From assembly GCA_022827625.1 (NCBI GenBank), contig JAJEIE010000014.1, forward strand, positions 1 to 64,000: a DNA stretch of 64,000 nucleotides, in the 5' to 3' direction. Positions within the stretch are counted from its first letter, which is position 1. Every line of letters begins with the position of its first letter. A program made the position numbers and the translations under genes. The notes below the pieces were generated by a model. It saw nothing but the letters and a program-made list of their open reading frames with translations, had not been told where the DNA came from and did no database searches. This document shows, piece after piece, positions 36,192 through 47,700 of the stretch. The DNA comes from Candidatus Poribacteria bacterium. GTDB taxonomy: Bacteria > Poribacteria > WGA-4E > WGA-3G.

Positions 36192-36312
36192 GTTATAAGT
36201 TAAAGAGGTTCCTTGTAGCAATTCAACGTATCTTGAAATATTCCAGAGTAGGGTTAATTGTTCCCAAACGCCTCTTAACCAACAACTAATAACTAACAAC
36301 TAATAACTCTTA
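36183..36312. repeat. Junction element B (word-repeat palindrome)
   Basis: Arms of TTATAAGT and ACTAATAAC words flank AAGAGGTT and CCTCTTAACC. The centre carries GTAGCAATTC and TTAATTGTTC, like elements A and F. It begins inside the stop codon region of the ATPase gene and fills the gap to the first permease. Confidence 0.75.
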
Positions 36313-36316
36313 AAAC

Positions 36317-37408
36317 ATGATATTAAAGAAAATCAATATTCGTTGGTTCACAACACCTGCGCTAATCCTCGCAAGTGCGTTTATCACAAACGCCATCATT
36401 ATGTTGTTATGCCACTATAATCCACTCGAAGCCTATCAAGCAGCAGTGAGCGGCGCATTCGGAAACGGAAGAAAATTCGGGGAGACGCTGGTGAAAAGCA
36501 CACCATTTTTGATGGCTGGGCTGTCGGTTGCCATGGCGTTTCGGTGCGGGATTTGGAACATCGGTGCTGAAGGACAGTTTCTGATAGGGGCATTAACGGC
36601 GACGTGGTTCGGGACAAAACTCGCCCCAATTTTTCCGCAAACCCCGTGGATTGCCGTGCCAATCTGCCTCTGTTTCGCCACAGTTGCAGGCGGCGTTTGG
36701 GGACTCATTCCCGCAATCCTCAAAGTAACGCGCGGGGTCAACGAAGTCATCAGTACAATCATGTTGAACTACGTCGCCCTCCATCTCGTGAGCATGATGA
36801 TAGATGGCGGCCCGTTGCAGGAAGCAGCGCAGCGCGGCCCACAAAGCGATCGAATAGCCGAATGGGTGTTCTTGCCTCGTATTTTGCCGCCGCACCGCGT
36901 CCACCTCGGCATTGTTATCGCTGTCGTCTTGGCGATTATTCTTACGTTTATCCTCTTTCGGACGGCATTCGGATTTCAGCTCCGGGCAGTCGGAGAGGGC
37001 GCGGCCGCGGCAGAGGCTGCGGGGATTTCGATTGTGCAGAACACGCTCCGCGTCTTCTTTATCAGTGGCGCGCTCGCAGGACTCGGCGGCGCTATTGAAC
37101 TCACAGCACTGACGCGCCGACTGTTTCTTAACTTTTCACCCGGATACGGCTACACGGCGATTGCTGTTGCCTTGTTAGCGAAACTAAATCCTTTGGTAAC
37201 GGTTGCAGCTGCGTTGTTGTTTGGCGCGCTTTCTACAGGTTCATACAGTATGCAGCGAACGGTAGGCATTTCTGACAAAGTGACGTTCGTGATGCAAGCG
37301 ACAATCCTCCTTTTCGTTATCGGCTATAGTTCTGTCCAACTTTTTCGGAAGCGGACATCTGCACATACTGGGGTAGAAAAAGAAGAGGTGTCAGCAGAGG
37401 GTTTGTAA
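36317..37408 (+). CDS. Nucleoside-type ABC transporter permease 1
   Basis: A 363-residue inner-membrane permease of the RbsC/YufP (BPD_transp_2) family, with about nine hydrophobic segments. FRCGIWNIGAEGQFLIGALTATW is the conserved entry motif, and GFQLRAVGEGAAAAEAAGIS is the ATPase-contact loop. It pairs with the permease at 37592. Nearest functional relatives import purine nucleosides. Confidence 0.9.
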   Translation: MILKKINIRWFTTPALILASAFITNAIIMLLCHYNPLEAYQAAVSGAFGNGRKFGETLVKSTPFLMAGLSVAMAFRCGIWNIGAEGQFLIGALTATWFGTKLAPIFPQTPWIAVPICLCFATVAGGVWGLIPAILKVTRGVNEVISTIMLNYVALHLVSMMIDGGPLQEAAQRGPQSDRIAEWVFLPRILPPHRVHLGIVIAVVLAIILTFILFRTAFGFQLRAVGEGAAAAEAAGISIVQNTLRVFFISGALAGLGGAIELTALTRRLFLNFSPGYGYTAIAVALLAKLNPLVTVAAALLFGALSTGSYSMQRTVGISDKVTFVMQATILLFVIGYSSVQLFRKRTSAHTGVEKEEVSAEGL

Positions 37409-37591
37409 ACCCGCTTATTGCGTCAATTTCAGAGACATTCAATTCTTCGATTATGCCTGTGAATTAGCAGAATTCGAGGAAATTACTTGATCGGATTGCC
37501 AACGACTCAGACACGATCAGAGGGGTATAGAATTAACCGAAAACCTGTGCGAAACGAAGTGGAGCACAGACCAGATTAAATAGTTAAAAAA

Positions 37592-38521
37592 ATGTTTGAA
37601 GATATTCTTTCAGCAACAATTCGCGGGGCAACCCCGCTCTTACTTGCCGCATCAGGCGAGGTTATCTCCCAACGCGCCGGTGTGCTTAATATCGGTATTG
37701 AAGGGATGATGCTCTTCGGCGCATTTTTCGGCATGGTCGGCTCCTTCTACACAGCAGAAGTCGCCATAATTGCGCCGTGGTTCGGGCTTTTGATAGCAGG
37801 ACTCAGTGGACTGATTGCCGCTGCCTTGTTTGCGCTGTGCGCCATAAAACTCAGGGGCGACCAAGTCATCATCGGCACCGCAATGACCCTCCTGGCATTA
37901 GGCTTAACAGAAGTTATCTATCAACGACTCTTCGGCATAACAGGAATCGCACAAGGCGTGCCGGCATTTCAGCAGATAGATATTCCCCTGCTCTCCCAAA
38001 TTCCTATCTTAGGACCGGCACTGTTTTCACACAACATTCTCGTCTACATTGCATTTCTACTGGTACCGTGCGTCTATTTTTTTCTCTACCATACGCAACC
38101 CGGACTCCGTATACGCGCCTGCGGTGAGCATCCAAAAGCAATCGCCGCCGCCGGTGCTAATGTTCTCTGGCTGAGAACACTGTGTCTGCTATTTGCGGGT
38201 GCAATGGCGGGTATCGCTGGCGGTTATCTCTCCCTCGCCGATGTCCCCTATTTTACACCCGGCATGACAGTCGGTCGCGGATTTATTGCTTTAGCGATCG
38301 TCATTTTTGGGAAATGGCATCCTGTGAAGGCGGGGGGTGCAGCGTTGCTTTTCGGACTCGGTACAGCCCTCGATGCCCGGTTTCAGGCACTCGGATGGAG
38401 AATTCCGTATCAGATATTCTTAATGCTGCCTTACGTGCTCTGTTTGGCAGTTTTAGCAGGTTTTGTCGGGCGCGCCGAGGCACCCCTCGCGTTAGGGAGA
38501 CCCTACGAACAATCAGATTAG
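37592..38521 (+). CDS. Nucleoside-type ABC transporter permease 2
   Basis: A 309-residue permease of the YufQ/NupQ type with eight to nine hydrophobic segments. RAGVLNIGIEGMMLFGAFFG and GLRIRACGEHPKAIAAAGANV are the matching motifs. A 183-base gap separates it from permease 1, wide for such an operon, with no gene I can support in it. It is convergent with the Omp85 gene; the gap between them (38522-38595) holds repeated ATTCGCG and GCTAATCGC words. Confidence 0.9.
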   Translation: MFEDILSATIRGATPLLLAASGEVISQRAGVLNIGIEGMMLFGAFFGMVGSFYTAEVAIIAPWFGLLIAGLSGLIAAALFALCAIKLRGDQVIIGTAMTLLALGLTEVIYQRLFGITGIAQGVPAFQQIDIPLLSQIPILGPALFSHNILVYIAFLLVPCVYFFLYHTQPGLRIRACGEHPKAIAAAGANVLWLRTLCLLFAGAMAGIAGGYLSLADVPYFTPGMTVGRGFIALAIVIFGKWHPVKAGGAALLFGLGTALDARFQALGWRIPYQIFLMLPYVLCLAVLAGFVGRAEAPLALGRPYEQSD

Positions 38522-38595
38522 CCATTCGCGAATCGCAATTCGCGGTTTGCTAATCGCGGTATACGGTTCGCGGTCAGCGGCCTGCTATCTGCCGA
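38522..38595. repeat. Word-repeat junction, convergent end
   Basis: Tandem variants of AATCGC and TTCGCGG fill the whole gap between the convergent permease and Omp85 genes. The same words occur at 55797-55834, next to another stop codon. Confidence 0.6.
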
Positions 38596-41500
38596 TTAAA
38601 ATGTACTACCGAGGCGAAGGTGAACGCTATTTGTATCGGTGGGCAGGGCGTACCCAAACGGAATCGCATAATCAATACCAGCCGTGAGCGCCCCTAAATC
38701 TACATAAACCCCAATACCGACCGAGGACGGCAGACGCACCGATGCGTTAACATCCGCCAACGAACCCCAGACATTCCCCGTATCTAAAAAGACAGCACCG
38801 CGGAGCGCCGAGTAGATCGGAAACCGGAGTTCTGTATTAAAAATGAACTGCACATCGCCACGATGGATACCCGCTCTATCCTCTGGACCGAGAGAACGTT
38901 CCGCATAGCCGCGAACCGTCGTACTACCGCCTGCCCAAAACCGCTCAAAGGAGATGAGTTGTGCGCGGCGATTTGAACGCAAGCCTGTTGTGACACCGAC
39001 CCGAAGTGCCGTCGCTAAAACAAGTCCCCCCACCAACTTCTGGTAATAACGTGTATCAGTCGTTGTTTTGACGAAACCTGTTTCCCCTTGCAAAAAGCCA
39101 CCAGCATATTCAAGCGTGAGTGCGTTATATACACCGTCTGTTGGGTTCAGGTACCGCACACGGCTATCATAGGTCCAAGAGAAACGCAAACTACTGACAG
39201 TCGTCTGGAATGGATCCAATTCTGCCGGTAATGCTGCGCCCTGTCCAGCTTGCACCAGTGGTGAAACCGGTTCGCTCAAATCTCGGTAGCTATATCGTAA
39301 ATCAACGTAGTTCGATTGCGATAATCTCCTGCTAAGGATGAAACTCCCTTGCAACGCCCGCACGTAATCGTCTATCTCCAATTTCCTTGCAGATAACTGT
39401 AAACTGCCACGCGTCCGTCCGATAAGCCACGGCTTAGTCAGCGTCGCATTCAAGAGATACCCTAACTCATTCCGCCATCCGATACCCCCACGCAAACGGC
39501 CTCGGATGTTCCGTTTAAGCAGAAAATTGCTGTCCGTCAATTCACCTGTCAAGCGGGGCCCCTCTGCTAAACTATAGCCGCCCCCAATGCTATAGGTCCG
39601 CGATTCCTGTTTCTCCACTCGTATCAAAACGGAATTGGTTTTAAGAGTTGCCTCGATCCCATTCTGACCCGTGAGTTGTTCAGTTCTAATCCGCTCGGCT
39701 TGAACGCCGTGAAAAAGTCCGAGACTATAGAGGCTTTGTTGCGCACGGCTTAACTTCTCCGATGTCCAAAGCGTCCCTTCAAGATGTCGGACCTCCCGTT
39801 CAAGCACATGCTGCATCACCACGTCCGTATCGCCTTCAAAATAGAACTTCCCGAACGCCACTTGTTCACCTTCCGTAACCACAGTAAGGTGGAGAACACC
39901 GTGTTCAAAAACTTCGAGGTGCGTGGCGTGTTGTATAAGTGTATAGCGAGGGTTACCCTCAAAGTCTTGGAGGCTCCAGCGTTCGCCAACATTGGTCGCT
40001 ACGAAAACCGTTTCAAGTCCAAGGTTATGCTTTCTAAAGGTATTCCGAACTTCTAAGGGGAGTTTGCCTTCTGTGAGCGTTGCCGAAAAATCGCCTGCTA
40101 TTTGAAAGACGGATGTTTCCGTCTCTGGCACGTAGGTGGCAATGACAACGGCATCAATGTATCCGAGTTCACGATAGGCTTTCAGAATCGCATCTTGATA
40201 GGCATTCCGTTTCAGTGACGTGTTCGGTTGTGGAAGCGGAAGTTCGTCTCGCAAGCGTTCGAGAAGGGGCGCAGTATCCAATGCACGGTTCCCACTGATG
40301 TCCCATCGGTGGATCATTTCCTTGTGTTCTTCAACAATGCTAATATGTATGCCGATTTCACCGACAGTCTGCCCTTCTGATTTCTGTTTATTGAGGGTCG
40401 CTCTGAGAGCCGCGTTTGGATACCCCGCCTTTCCGTATAAAAGGCTCAGCTTATGTACATCTGTATCAAGTTCTTGTTGAAAAAAAAGGGGTCTCTGTTC
40501 GCGTCGGAACAACCCTTTAGCAATACGGGCTCGCAGATTTGGTATAAAACCGGTAATCGGTTTTATCGTCATTTCCCGTAGGAGTTCTACATCCGAAAAC
40601 GCACGATTCCCCGTAAAACTGACACGACTGACCACATATTGCATCCCTGGGTTAATCGTAAGCATGACTTCGGAAACATCCACAACCGTTTCCGCCACAA
40701 TTGTGTCGTGGTAACCCGACGCTTTAAAATAAGATTTTATCCGCGGTTCCCACACAGCAGTTGTGGAAGTATTTATTAACGGAACTATATCCGCCTTGAA
40801 TGTATCTTGGAGCGATAAGGGAACTTCACCGTCATCTACCTCGAACTTAAAATTCACTCGCTTGCCTTCACTCACTTCAAAGCGCAGCATACCGGTTTCA
40901 CGGAAAAAGGTCGGGACGATAGTCGCCGTCGGATAGCTATTTTCTCGGTAAATTGCTTGTATCGATGCGACATCGGTATCCACCCCGAATTTGTTATAAA
41001 CCGGATGCTGTTGGCTAAAGGTACAGGCTCCTTCAAGCAGGTAGGTGGGGATAGCAGAATTTCCCTGAATTTGCAGATCTTTAATAAGGGAGGCTTCGCT
41101 CAAGATTATCTGATAGATTAACTTGACACTTGCGGGGTGGTACTTTTCTGATGGCTGCGGTTCAACTGCGCCTCCCGTATCTGAAACTCTAACACTCGCC
41201 CCAAAATATCCGTAATCTTCGCATACCTTCTTAATACGGCTAATATCGGTCTTGACAATCTCTGGGATGTATGTATCCTCCGGTTTCAATGTCAGGACTT
41301 CGTTGATGGCAAGCTTAAATTCACTGTCCGAAACACCCAGGATCATGATTTCTTCGATGCGCGCGAAAGGGGTCAGTTGATAAGTTAGCGTAACCCCATC
41401 AATTCCATCTTGGGTATAGACCTTGATTTGCGCATACCGCTGTGTTGCGTAGAGTGCCTTAACGCTCTGTTGAATAGCATGCCGAGAGAACGTACCACCA

Positions 41501-41676
41501 ACTCGTACCGCTGTCTGGTTTCTGAGGATATTGAGTTGTTCTGTGGTTGACGTTACAGGTTGTCTATCAATCCGATATTCTATCGCTGCGACGCGCTCCC
41601 CAGTAGTCTCTATCTGTGCATCCGCACCCACAGAGCCGACAAAAAAGCAACACAATAATAGGATAAAATAAATCAT
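38596..41676 (-). CDS. Omp85 (BamA/TamA-like) outer-membrane assembly protein
   Basis: A 1026-residue exported protein with a signal peptide (1 to about 20), several POTRA-like repeats (to about residue 690) and a C-terminal 16-strand barrel (about 690-1026). The barrel has the lid motif (TVRGYAERSLG) and ends with LGSTF, the signal for Bam recognition. Next to tamB it probably works as TamA, the barrel partner that moves material or lipid to the outer membrane. The periplasmic part is longer than the three-POTRA TamA norm. Confidence 0.88.
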   Translation of the reverse strand: MIYFILLLCCFFVGSVGADAQIETTGERVAAIEYRIDRQPVTSTTEQLNILRNQTAVRVGGTFSRHAIQQSVKALYATQRYAQIKVYTQDGIDGVTLTYQLTPFARIEEIMILGVSDSEFKLAINEVLTLKPEDTYIPEIVKTDISRIKKVCEDYGYFGASVRVSDTGGAVEPQPSEKYHPASVKLIYQIILSEASLIKDLQIQGNSAIPTYLLEGACTFSQQHPVYNKFGVDTDVASIQAIYRENSYPTATIVPTFFRETGMLRFEVSEGKRVNFKFEVDDGEVPLSLQDTFKADIVPLINTSTTAVWEPRIKSYFKASGYHDTIVAETVVDVSEVMLTINPGMQYVVSRVSFTGNRAFSDVELLREMTIKPITGFIPNLRARIAKGLFRREQRPLFFQQELDTDVHKLSLLYGKAGYPNAALRATLNKQKSEGQTVGEIGIHISIVEEHKEMIHRWDISGNRALDTAPLLERLRDELPLPQPNTSLKRNAYQDAILKAYRELGYIDAVVIATYVPETETSVFQIAGDFSATLTEGKLPLEVRNTFRKHNLGLETVFVATNVGERWSLQDFEGNPRYTLIQHATHLEVFEHGVLHLTVVTEGEQVAFGKFYFEGDTDVVMQHVLEREVRHLEGTLWTSEKLSRAQQSLYSLGLFHGVQAERIRTEQLTGQNGIEATLKTNSVLIRVEKQESRTYSIGGGYSLAEGPRLTGELTDSNFLLKRNIRGRLRGGIGWRNELGYLLNATLTKPWLIGRTRGSLQLSARKLEIDDYVRALQGSFILSRRLSQSNYVDLRYSYRDLSEPVSPLVQAGQGAALPAELDPFQTTVSSLRFSWTYDSRVRYLNPTDGVYNALTLEYAGGFLQGETGFVKTTTDTRYYQKLVGGLVLATALRVGVTTGLRSNRRAQLISFERFWAGGSTTVRGYAERSLGPEDRAGIHRGDVQFIFNTELRFPIYSALRGAVFLDTGNVWGSLADVNASVRLPSSVGIGVYVDLGALTAGIDYAIPFGYALPTDTNSVHLRLGSTF

Positions 41677-41797
41677 TGGTTATTGGTTGTTAGTTTTTGG
41701 GTAAGAAGGTTCCTGTTAAAATTTACCCTTTCATCAGTGGGTCCCAAGTTGAGTTAGATTGTCACCAGAGCTCTCTTAACTTATAACCTAAAATAAC
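41677..41797. repeat. Junction element C
   Basis: The gap between tamB and the Omp85 gene. Words TTGGTTATTGG and ACTTATAACC flank AAGAAGGTTCC and TCTCTTAACTT. It is a diverged member of the junction family and begins right at the Omp85 start codon side. Confidence 0.6.
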
Positions 41798-44700
41798 TTA
41801 AAACCGTCCCTTAAACTCAATATCGACACCGTGCTCGCCTTGATCGTTTGTCTCAATTTTGATGGACATATTTTCGCCAAGTGGGTACTCTGCCTGATAA
41901 CGCGCATCCTCCTCAAACGGACGCTGAACGCTAAACGTAAATCCGCCGAACGTTCTTGAGATCGCAGTATTACGGAGCAGAAACTCTATGATGTCTTCGT
42001 GTGTGAGGACCTCGGTTGTTGTCGTAGTCGGTGCACTGAGTGTAAAATTTGGATTATTTAAGGTGCCGGTGAACGTCGCATAAACCTGGATGTCTACGAT
42101 ACTTTCATCTCTCGGCAGGACCCCACGGATACGGTTTGGGGTTCGGAGAAGGATATTCAGATCCGGATTAAAGTTGAAGGAATCCCGATTGCTAATCGTT
42201 GAACCTTCAATGAATTCAAAAGGTTGTAAAACCAGTCCTATTTTTCCATCACGCACCGACACATCCCCCGTGAGAACCGGCTGATTGATCGGTCCAATGA
42301 GTTTCCCTAAGCAAGCGATTTCAAAATCTGTCGGTCCCGTAATCGACGAGAGGACTCGGAAATCGGAGGGTATATTGAGGTCCAGATCCAGATAGAGATC
42401 CCGTAGGATTGGATAATCCAACGCAACGTCGGCTTCGTTTATTGAGACACCCGTGAGCCAATCTCTGACGCTCTCCCAATTTTGCTGATAGTAGCCGCCG
42501 TCTATGTTCAAACTACCCGTTAGATACGGTTTCAGCAATCCGCCATGCAGACGGAATTCGGCGGAATTAAGGTTCGCCCGATACGCCGCTGGCTGCTCAA
42601 AGACGACATCTGCGATATTGGCAGAGATGTCCAGCACCGGCGGGGTTTGCCATATCCGTCTATCTGGTGGTGCGGTAATTGAACCTCGAATCGAAAAGGT
42701 TCCACCGTTCAATACACCGTCAAACGCTGTAATGCTCGCGCCTTTTTCGGATAACCGAATTTCACCCGCAGTCTCCTTAACGTCAATACCAGCGTCTGGA
42801 AATTCAAGTCCGACATCCTTGAAAGACACGTTGCCGATCGCTTGCGGTGCTTCAATCGTGCCTGTCAATTCAACGTGAATATTGCCTGTCCCCGTCGCAG
42901 AGCCGAGTCCAGACACCACAAACGGTAGCATATCAAGATCTGTCACGATAACATCCAGAATACCGTCCATTGGGGTCTGTTGGAACTCCTGCCAGACTGT
43001 CTCTGGTGTTTGTTGAATTCTCTGAATAAAAGGAATTAACGCCATTTGATAGGGCATCGTCCATGAGAAAGTCAGCAAATTTTCACCGAATGTCGCTTCA
43101 ACATACCGTTTTTTTGAAATCTCCCATTTCCCGTTTTGATACCGAACCCGCCACCGCAGATCAATCGGCACATCGTGCAGATAAAGTTCAGCAGGATCGC
43201 TTGTATGTCGCCGGATTGTTATCTTCGGATTCTCACTCGTTCCATTCAACTGAAAAGTTCCCGACAGTGCACCTGTAACCCTGTAAGACAGGGGCCAAGC
43301 CGCTGTCAATGCCGAGACGTCGAAATTTGCCACTCGGAGTGCTACATCAAATTCACCGTTTGTCCGCCAGATGGGCGCGGCATCAATGCTCAGCGTCGTT
43401 TTACCTGAGATCGTCCGATCATCGCCGAGGAGCTCTTCCGGCTTCCTGTCTTCGTCGCTAAAGGTCTGTTTGATTAAGAATGTCTCTTGGTTTTCGAGAC
43501 GAAACGCCTCGGTTAGCGTAACAGCACCATCACTGATAGCTATAAGTACCGGCTGCGGGTCTTGGAAATCGTAACGCCGATTGAGTGCCTTGAAAGCGAG
43601 ACGGACGCTATTAATCGATAACATTGCCTCTGAAACAGCCACAAGATCCACAAGTGAAGGTATCTCTTGAATCTCCGGAACCGGTAGCATCTCTCCAACC
43701 CCAAAAAACCTGTCAAGCGGCACCCTGAGTTCTCTGAGTGAGACTGTTAGATGACCTTCGATGTCTTCCATTACCTCTAAGGGGACAATTTCTCGCACCG
43801 TCGAACCGAGCGGAAATAGTTCAAACCGCAGCCCCTCTAATCTGATCCCTTTAGGAACCAGCCCGTCTAACACTAATCGTCCGCTTTGCAATCTACAATA
43901 GCCCGACCCCATTTCAAACGCAAAATTCGGAACATCAATCCTATTTTCCTCGGCAATCAGTTGGACCTTCATGTTTCGGATCGGTTCGTGGAAATTTTTT
44001 AAAATAAGTTGTAACGCCTCAAGAGACACGTTTCCCACCAGATAAGGGGATTGCGTCGTGCCTTGCAGTCTGATATCTATATCAACAGTGCCGTCTGCCT
44101 GAGAAAAAAGCGTGTCGATACCGGGGAAAAAATCCAATGGCAGTTCACTTCCCCGGAAACGCAGATGAATCGGTGCTTCGAGATGGCGTTCAGAAAGGTC
44201 CATTGACGCAAACGCCAAATTAAACGGAACAACGCCGCTCAGTGTTAGCGTGTCCGCACCGTCTTTTAGCGAAATATCTTCAATAGTTATCTGATTGTTG
44301 CTGTACTGGAGGTCTCCTGTCCACACCTTTTCATTCAGGTTCCCGTTCCACACGCCTGAGATAGTAGGCGCGTCAAGCGTACCCCCTACGCCGATACGTA
44401 CCGACGCACGCATTGTGGGAGACGTAATTTGTAGCGGGATCTCTACAGCGAGAGGCTCCGATTTCCCGTTAGTAGATGTTGACCCTGGATCAGAACGGAA
44501 CAGGAGTGGCGCGCTATTCACGAGATGGAAATCATAGCCATCAAGAACGAGTTCATTAATTTCACCAACGACTGTCATATCTTCTGGGACTAAACCCGTC
44601 CCGCTAAGTCTAACGTGTCCTGAGGCGACACCATAATCCGCAATTTCCACCTGTGATGCCGACACATCAATAGCGAACTGCATCACGTCAGTATCTCGGC

Positions 44701-47700
44701 GTGAGAATGCCGCTGCTCCTTGCACACGGTAGGTCCCGATCCCCATCTGTCCGTTTGCTTCCACTTTTGTGATATGTATGGATTCTAAACCGAAGTCGAT
44801 ATCAACACGCAATCTTTCCAATGTGATGGACGGAACATAGGATGCAAAAGAAATGGGACCTTGAACTGCCGTTTCAGCATAGAGTAGCACGTGCGGTTTC
44901 GCAAGCGTGCCTCCAATCTCCATGGAAGCCTCTAACACCCCTGTTATGTCACTATCGGCAACCTTCATGGGCAACGTAGCGAGATCCAGTGCGATGGTGT
45001 CAACACGGAGATGCAACTCGGAATTGTCAACATCTTCTGGTCGAACATCAATGCTCCCTTCCACGTTCACAGCGTTACCGAGAAGTTTGAAAGCACTGTC
45101 TTCGAGGCGTAGTGTTTCGTCCTGATATGCAACCTTACCACCAGCATCGCTTATCTCAATGTCGCCAACCTCGGTTTTCAATGTTAAGGTTGGCAGCGTC
45201 CATTTTAACGCAAGCACTGGAAGCGCAGGTGTCCCCGTTATGTCTACAGTATACCCCACCGTGCCACTCTGCAATATCTCATCATGCAACCCGAGTGCTG
45301 GAGCAAAGGGTGCCAGTGCAAAGCCGTCAGCACCGCCCTGAAAATTCATCGCTTCAGTTTTCGCGTCAAAGGTTCCCGTCAATTTAACGAAAGGATCGCT
45401 ATCTCCTAAGGTCTTTAAGGCAAAGGTCTCAATCGTCCATCTATCGTCTTTGAGGTGTAGGCGAATCGGTGCTGCGTTTGTGAACGGCATCCTGTGTCCG
45501 GTTTCCGAGTTCTCGTAATGGAGTTGACTCGTGGCAATGTGAATGTCAACATCGTAAGGATACACCTTCTTTTCTTCGGGTTCAGTAGATGCCGGTGCGG
45601 GTGCTAAGTCGGCTATCGTCCCACTTATCGAAACCTGACCGTCAGCGGTTCCCGTAACTGCCGCAAGTGTTGGGTGTAGGATACGCAGAAATGGAGCAAC
45701 ATCGATTCCGTTACCCGCTACGACGAAACGGTACGGATTACCCTCTGTCGTACCCACAGTCCCTCTAATCCGACTTGTCCCGTCAAAGCCGTGTCCCTGA
45801 AAATCAAAATGGCTATCAGCTATCAGAGCGTTCCGCTCCGCTCCACTCTCGGCAGTTAGTACTCCCTTTGTGGCGGTAAAAACGTCTTCACCTGCCACAA
45901 GGTTCTCTTGCTGACGGCTGATTGCCGACGGCTGATTGCCAGTCTCCACAAGTTTACCGAACAGGTACGCATCACCGAGAAGATGCTTAGATTCTGGTCC
46001 AGCGTGTAGATAGGTTATATCCGAGATGTCCAGTTCCACCCGAAAATCAGCGTCCTCTGATGCCCTGAGTATCCCGATGAACTGAACATCAAATTCGCCT
46101 TCAAAAGGAAAATCGGCTATATTTGCGGCTTTAGCAATCTCTTCAAAGCGGACAGGCGCGTCGCTTTCCACAAGGAGATCAAGATCGCCGTTAGGAGCCA
46201 TGGCGACATTCATCGTAAGCCGCTGCCCGCGCGTGGTTATCTTAAAATCGGAAATGCTAACGTTATAATCTTCAATCCTCAACGGGAGCGTTAGCGGATC
46301 TAAATGGACGCCCCATGCCACACTGTCGGTAACGCTGAAGTCAGCACGCCCATCAAGATTTATGAGTGTTCCATCTAATTTAAGTTCGCCGCTGAGTTCA
46401 CCCGTCACAGGATACTCCGCCCCCAACAACAATTTGGGATAGTGCTGAACATAAACAGGGTCAGCGATGATACTGAACACCACTGGAAACTCGCCTTTAA
46501 CGTCCACAATCCCGTTAATCGTGGCACGACTTTCATGTTGGCTTTCCGGCACAAGATTATCTTCGCCAATCGCTGACTGCTGACTGCTATCAACTTGATC
46601 GCTATACGTTAGCAATCCGTCTTCAATAAATACCCGACCCTCCTGATACCGATAATTCCCCGTCAGAACGCCGAGGGGGATGTCGTTGAAGGTCGCATCC
46701 GGTACCTCCAAAACCCCTTTTAGGATGCCATCTGACGACAATGTTGCAGACGATGTCCCCATACCTCCGATATCCGCGGTGTTCGCAATCTTTGTCAACG
46801 TGTCGAAATTGATACCTACTGCTTGAATGTCCAAAACGTCCTGCTGTCCCAACGGAAAAGGTGCAGCGACATCAATCGTGGTCACATCAAAGTTTCCGTT
46901 TGCCTTCAATTGACCGGCTTCAATCGTGCAATTGAGCCTTGAATCTTCAAGGACGACTTCATTGAGCGTCGTTTCAGTCAACGCTATTTCGCTGTCGAGA
47001 TTGAGATTTGAGAGGTCGGTGCCGGTTCCGCTGAATTTTGCGGTACCTGAGAGGTATCCTATCCCGTCTGAAAGGTATTCTGGGAGCGGCGTAAACATTG
47101 ACAAAAATGGGATGAGTTGAATTTCTGTGGCGTGCCACTGTCCGGTGTAGTGAAAGGGATGTGTCGTCAGTTGTCGCAGTTGCGTCAGCAAATTGTCTTC
47201 AAGCGGATTTTCCATACGGATGTCTCCCTCACCCGACAGGCTCCCATCGGCAATTTGTGCGCTGAGAGTCGTTAGTGTTAACGTCGGCGTGGGTGCGTGC
47301 TTGATATGTCCTTCAACTTTTAATTCTGCCAATACTATTTTTCGACCATCCCCTCCCTGGACCATAGAAAACGTCGGCATACTCGCAGTGAATGTCTTAA
47401 CGTCTAAAGCCGAATCCGTGCCTTCCGCTTCCAACTTCGCTTTCAGCAGACCTTCAAGTTCTATATCTTCGCCGAGAAACTGCTGGACATCCGCGACATC
47501 CAATTCGAGATTAAGAACCCCATCCCAAGTGAAGCCCAAACGATCTTCGCGCTTCTCGGTGCCATTCTCTTCGTGCCTAAATCCACCTTTAACTCTCAGT
47601 GCCGAATCGCCAAACGTAAAATAAAAGTCCTCTAACCGACTACCGTCCGCCAATAGCACAAAGTCCGCATCGAAGTTATTAATCGCCGTCTCAGCACCGT

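Noticed and set aside
37409-37591. Possible small gene in the gap between the two permeases
   Set aside because: The best frame is interrupted by TGA, with no start or known motif.
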